Below, one piece after another: positions 61,690 through 64,000 of a stretch of DNA of 64,000 nucleotides. The stretch comes from Streptomyces sp. DH-12 (GTDB lineage Bacteria; Actinomycetota; Actinomycetes; Streptomycetales; Streptomycetaceae). The position numbers were made by a program, and so were the translations under genes. Position 1 is the stretch's first letter, and each line of letters begins with the position of its first letter. The stretch is from positions 3,946,501 to 4,010,500 of the forward strand of contig NZ_PPFB01000001.1 in NCBI RefSeq assembly GCF_002899455.1. Direction: 5' to 3'. The notes under the pieces are model-generated. The model made no database searches and was not told where the DNA came from. It saw only the letters and a program-made list of their open reading frames with translations.

Positions 61690-62655
61690 TCAGCTCAGCG
61701 TGACCTGGCGGTTCGTCAGGCCGCCGCGTGCCCGGCGCTCGTCCGCGGTGAGCGGAGCGTCGGTCGCCAGCGCGTCGGCGAGCCGCTCGGCGAACTCGGC
61801 GGCCGGCTTCTCCACGTCCTCCGCGCGGACCTCGCTCGGCAGGTCCCAGACCGGCACCGTGAGCCCGTGAGCGCGGAAGGAGCCCACCAGGCGGGTGCCC
61901 TCACCGAGGGAGGAACGGCCCGCCGCGTGCAACCGCGCGAGAGCGTCCAGAAGCTGCTCCTCCGGGTGCGGCATGACCCACCGCAGATGGTTCTTCTCGG
62001 GCGTCTCGCACCAGTACGCGGAGTCCACGCCCGACAGCTTGACGGTCGGGATGGCCGCCGCGTTGGCCCGCTCCAGGGAGGCGGTGACGTCCGGGGTGGC
62101 GTTCTCCGGGTCCGGGACCCAGAACTCGAACCCGTCGTGCACCAACGGCTCGAAAGCACCCTCCGGGTCGAGCAGGTCCTGCAGCCGGGGGCCGTCGGCG
62201 GGCGCGCGACGGGTCTGCACCGGAGTGCCGGGATCGGCGGTCAGCGCGCGCTGCAGCGTGTCGGCGAGGTCGCGGCTGATGTCCCCGGAAGGGGTGTCGT
62301 TCTGCAGGCCGAGCAGCACCGAGCCGTCGTCGCGGCGCAGCGCCGGCCAGGCCATCGGGAGCACCGTGGCCAGCGTGACGGACGGGACGCCCTCGGGCAG
62401 GCCGTCCTTCAGGGTCAGCTCGACGGTCGCGGCCGGCACCAGCTCGCGCAGCGCCACCCAGTCGCACTCGCCCGGAAGGCCCTCGAACGGACGGTGCACC
62501 AGCTCGGTCACCGCCTGCGCGGCGGCACGGCCGTGACACGCCTTGTAGCGGCGGCCGCTGCCGCAGGGGCAGGGCTCGCGGGCGCCGACGACCGGGATCT
62601 GCCCGTCCGTGAGCTGCGGGCGCTTGGCCTTCGTCTGGGATCGCTTCTTGGCCAT
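61690..62655 (-). CDS. DUF5926 protein with SEC-C zinc motif
   Basis: A 321-residue cytoplasmic protein. A basic N-terminus (MAKKRSQTKAKRPQ) is followed by a SEC-C zinc motif REPCPCGSGRRYKACHG (residues about 28-44), then a DUF5926 body of unknown function. SEC-C motifs, first seen at the SecA C-terminus, bind zinc and ribosomes or partner proteins. The start is ATG 62655. I know the family as actinobacteria-wide and conserved, but no role is established. Confidence 0.88.
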   Translation of the reverse strand: MAKKRSQTKAKRPQLTDGQIPVVGAREPCPCGSGRRYKACHGRAAAQAVTELVHRPFEGLPGECDWVALRELVPAATVELTLKDGLPEGVPSVTLATVLPMAWPALRRDDGSVLLGLQNDTPSGDISRDLADTLQRALTADPGTPVQTRRAPADGPRLQDLLDPEGAFEPLVHDGFEFWVPDPENATPDVTASLERANAAAIPTVKLSGVDSAYWCETPEKNHLRWVMPHPEEQLLDALARLHAAGRSSLGEGTRLVGSFRAHGLTVPVWDLPSEVRAEDVEKPAAEFAERLADALATDAPLTADERRARGGLTNRQVTLS

Positions 62656-62729
62656 CGTGGGTGTCTCCCGGTTACGACTCGTCTCGTACGGCGCGAGCCT
62701 AGCCGTTCGCGCCACGGCTGACGGGAACC

Positions 62730-62797
62730 TGTGGACGACGGGGCGGTCTGTGGACGACGGGGAGATCCGGGGACAGGGTGGTCCGTGGACGACGGGG
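62730..62797. repeat. Three near-identical GTGGACGACGGGG repeats
   Basis: TGTGGACGACGGGG occurs at 62730-62743 and 62749-62762 and CGTGGACGACGGGG at 62784-62797, in the 307-base gap between the DUF5926 and HATPase genes. Each of the first two contains TGTGGACGA, one mismatch from the DnaA box in reverse, the same variant (TCGTCCACA) seen near dnaB at 1777. Confidence 0.6.
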
Positions 62798-62962
62798 CGT
62801 GCCGGCGCTGCCCGCCTCGGGAGCCGGCGGGCGTCAGCGTGACCCGCTCGGGAGCACGCCCGCCCGGGGAGCGGGGCCTCCCCGCACCCAGGGAGCGGCG
62901 CCGGCCTCGACCCAGGCCGGCGCCGGTACGGACCGCCCTCGGTCCTGCCCTCGGTCCTGCCC

Positions 62963-63520
62963 TCAGTCCAAGTCGTCGAAGACGTCCGCGAAGTCCAGTC
63001 CCGTGATGCGGGAGACCGGCGGGGCGGTGATCCGCGCGGCGAAGTCCTCACGGCGGTGACAGCTCCCGGCGTCCGGATCGTGCACGTCCTCGTGGACGAC
63101 CACCCACACCGTGACCTCGCCGGGCACCTCGTCGCGCACACCCCAGTCGTCGGAGAGCGCCGAGATGATGTTCAGCCCGCGGCCGCCGTGCGCGGTGACC
63201 GACGGGGTGGCAGGCGCTGGGCGGGTCGGGCCGCCCCCGTCGGTGACCTCGACGACGAGCCGGCCGCGCGGGTCCACCCGCCAGGCCGCGCGCACGTCGC
63301 CGTCCCCGGCCAGGCTGTCGCCCAAGGGCCGGCCGTGTTTGCACGCGTTGCTCAACAGCTCGGAAAGGATCAGTACGGCATCGTCGATGACCGATTCCGG
63401 CACGCCTCCGTCGCGCAGTTGCGCGCGCATCCGGCGCCTTGCCTTCCCCACGCCCGCAGGGCCATGGGGCACGGCCATGCACGACGACGTGGGCACCTCC
63501 TGTGCCACCACCAACGCCAC
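62963..63520 (-). CDS. ATP-binding protein, anti-sigma factor type (HATPase_c)
   Basis: A second SpoIIAB/RsbW-like GHKL ATPase, 185 residues. N-box LLSNACKHG, G1 DGGGP, G2 GGRGLNIISAL, and a C-terminal extension of about 45 residues ending DFADVFDDLD that is absent from the shorter copy. I place the start at GTG 63520 because AAGGAGGT lies nine bases upstream; other in-frame starts lie in a non-coding-like region. It probably antagonises a sigma or anti-anti-sigma factor elsewhere. Confidence 0.85.
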   Translation of the reverse strand: MALVVAQEVPTSSCMAVPHGPAGVGKARRRMRAQLRDGGVPESVIDDAVLILSELLSNACKHGRPLGDSLAGDGDVRAAWRVDPRGRLVVEVTDGGGPTRPAPATPSVTAHGGRGLNIISALSDDWGVRDEVPGEVTVWVVVHEDVHDPDAGSCHRREDFAARITAPPVSRITGLDFADVFDDLD

Positions 63521-63820
63521 CCCCGAGACCTCCTTCGCCCCACGCCACGGTGTGGATGCCCCATCGGCCTGAGCCGGAAACCGGCCGGTCCGTGCGCGGT
63601 GACGCACTCGGAACGGTCGAGTACGCACCGAACGCGCCGGAGCACTCCCCGTAGTCGCATGGCTGGATTTCGTCGATGTGGCCGAGATATGAGGATGTGG
63701 GCGACGGGTCCCGTTGGTCAAGAGGCAGGAGGGATCCACGGGGACGCATGGGGCGGATGTGGCGGAGGGAGGGGCGGCCCCACGTGGTCCCCGAGGTCTG
63801 CCTCGGCCGGTCCGTGCCGG

Positions 63821-64000
63821 TCAGCGGCCGAGCCGGTCCAGCACCGCGCGGGGCCGGTTGGTGATGATGGCGTCCACGCCGAGGCTCACGCACAGGTCGA
63901 CGTCCTCCGGCTCGTCGACCGTCCAGACGTGTACTTGGCGGCCGGTCCGCCGCAGACGCTCGATGTACGTGGGGTGGCTGCGCAGGATGCGGATCGACGG
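63821..64000 (-). CDS. Glycerophosphodiester phosphodiesterase, C-terminal end (partial)
   Basis: The window ends inside this gene; 59 codons plus stop are present. The sequence VHVWTVDEPEDVDLCVSLG then VDAIITNRP is the conserved end of the GDPD/UgpQ TIM-barrel fold. It hydrolyses glycerophosphodiesters to glycerol 3-phosphate and an alcohol. Its start lies beyond the window on the minus strand. Confidence 0.88.
   Translation of the reverse strand, partial: PSIRILRSHPTYIERLRRTGRQVHVWTVDEPEDVDLCVSLGVDAIITNRPRAVLDRLGR

Overview
This 64 kb window is very GC-rich actinobacterial DNA and is almost certainly a chromosomal-core segment of a Streptomyces, from the arm next to oriC. Supporting evidence: the end of rplI followed by dnaB; the developmental pair ssgR-ssgA; a cydA-cydB-cydDC locus behind a perfect Rex box; the Sco/ECuC/DtpA copper locus; near-exclusive G/C third codon positions; and a dense scatter of ParB-binding (parS) sites. 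From memory, the gene order follows the Streptomyces coelicolor SCO3909-SCO3976 interval (dnaB, ssgR/ssgA, thiC, cyd, serS, pheA, dtpA). I could not check this against a database.

Layout. 0-3.5 kb: rplI end, a MATE exporter and dnaB, with a group of DnaA-box-like 9-mers between the last two. 3.5-14.6 kb: an accessory-flavoured stretch (APH-like kinase, serine beta-lactamase-like hydrolase, GNATs, MarR/MFS/HbpS-like set, NUDIX, LysR, a gamma-lyase-type PLP enzyme overlapping a low-molecular-weight tyrosine phosphatase and a small membrane protein, a cupin and a DUF5326 protein). 14.7-19.7 kb: ssgR, ssgA, a YibE/F membrane protein, and thiC behind a TPP riboswitch that contains a parS site. 19.8-28 kb: less conserved genes (a ParB-like-motif protein, DUF4240, lipoprotein, TerD/vWA fusion, membrane protein, metallophosphatase, LacI regulator). 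28-39 kb: hisC, the Rex-controlled bd oxidase operon, an M23 peptidase, a HAD phosphatase and an LLM oxidoreductase. 39-45.4 kb: kptA, a hydrolase-SDR fusion and a four-gene ABC-2 exporter operon. 45.5-49.5 kb: a peculiar serine-type tRNA-like gene with a heptamer repeat, a second HAD, serS, a strong DnaA-box cluster and pheA. 49.5-55.7 kb: the copper-protein maturation genes. 55.9-64 kb: two HATPase regulators, PepP, a GAF-PP2C phosphatase, a primase/polymerase-like protein without an obvious acidic motif, a frameshifted gene, a SEC-C protein and the end of a glycerophosphodiesterase.

The most distinctive property is the layer of replication and segregation signals laid over ordinary genes. 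Seven parS sites (two perfect 14-mers, five with one mismatch) lie between positions 169 and 50587. One is built into a terminator palindrome, one into the TPP riboswitch, one into the ribosome-binding region of cydDC and one into the dtpA reading frame. Groups of DnaA boxes lie in at least three intergenic regions (near 1.7, 39.8 and 48.3 kb), and the serS-pheA group has three perfect boxes. All motif positions come from reading the sequence by eye. Function is inferred from known Streptomyces ParB, DnaA and Rex biology.
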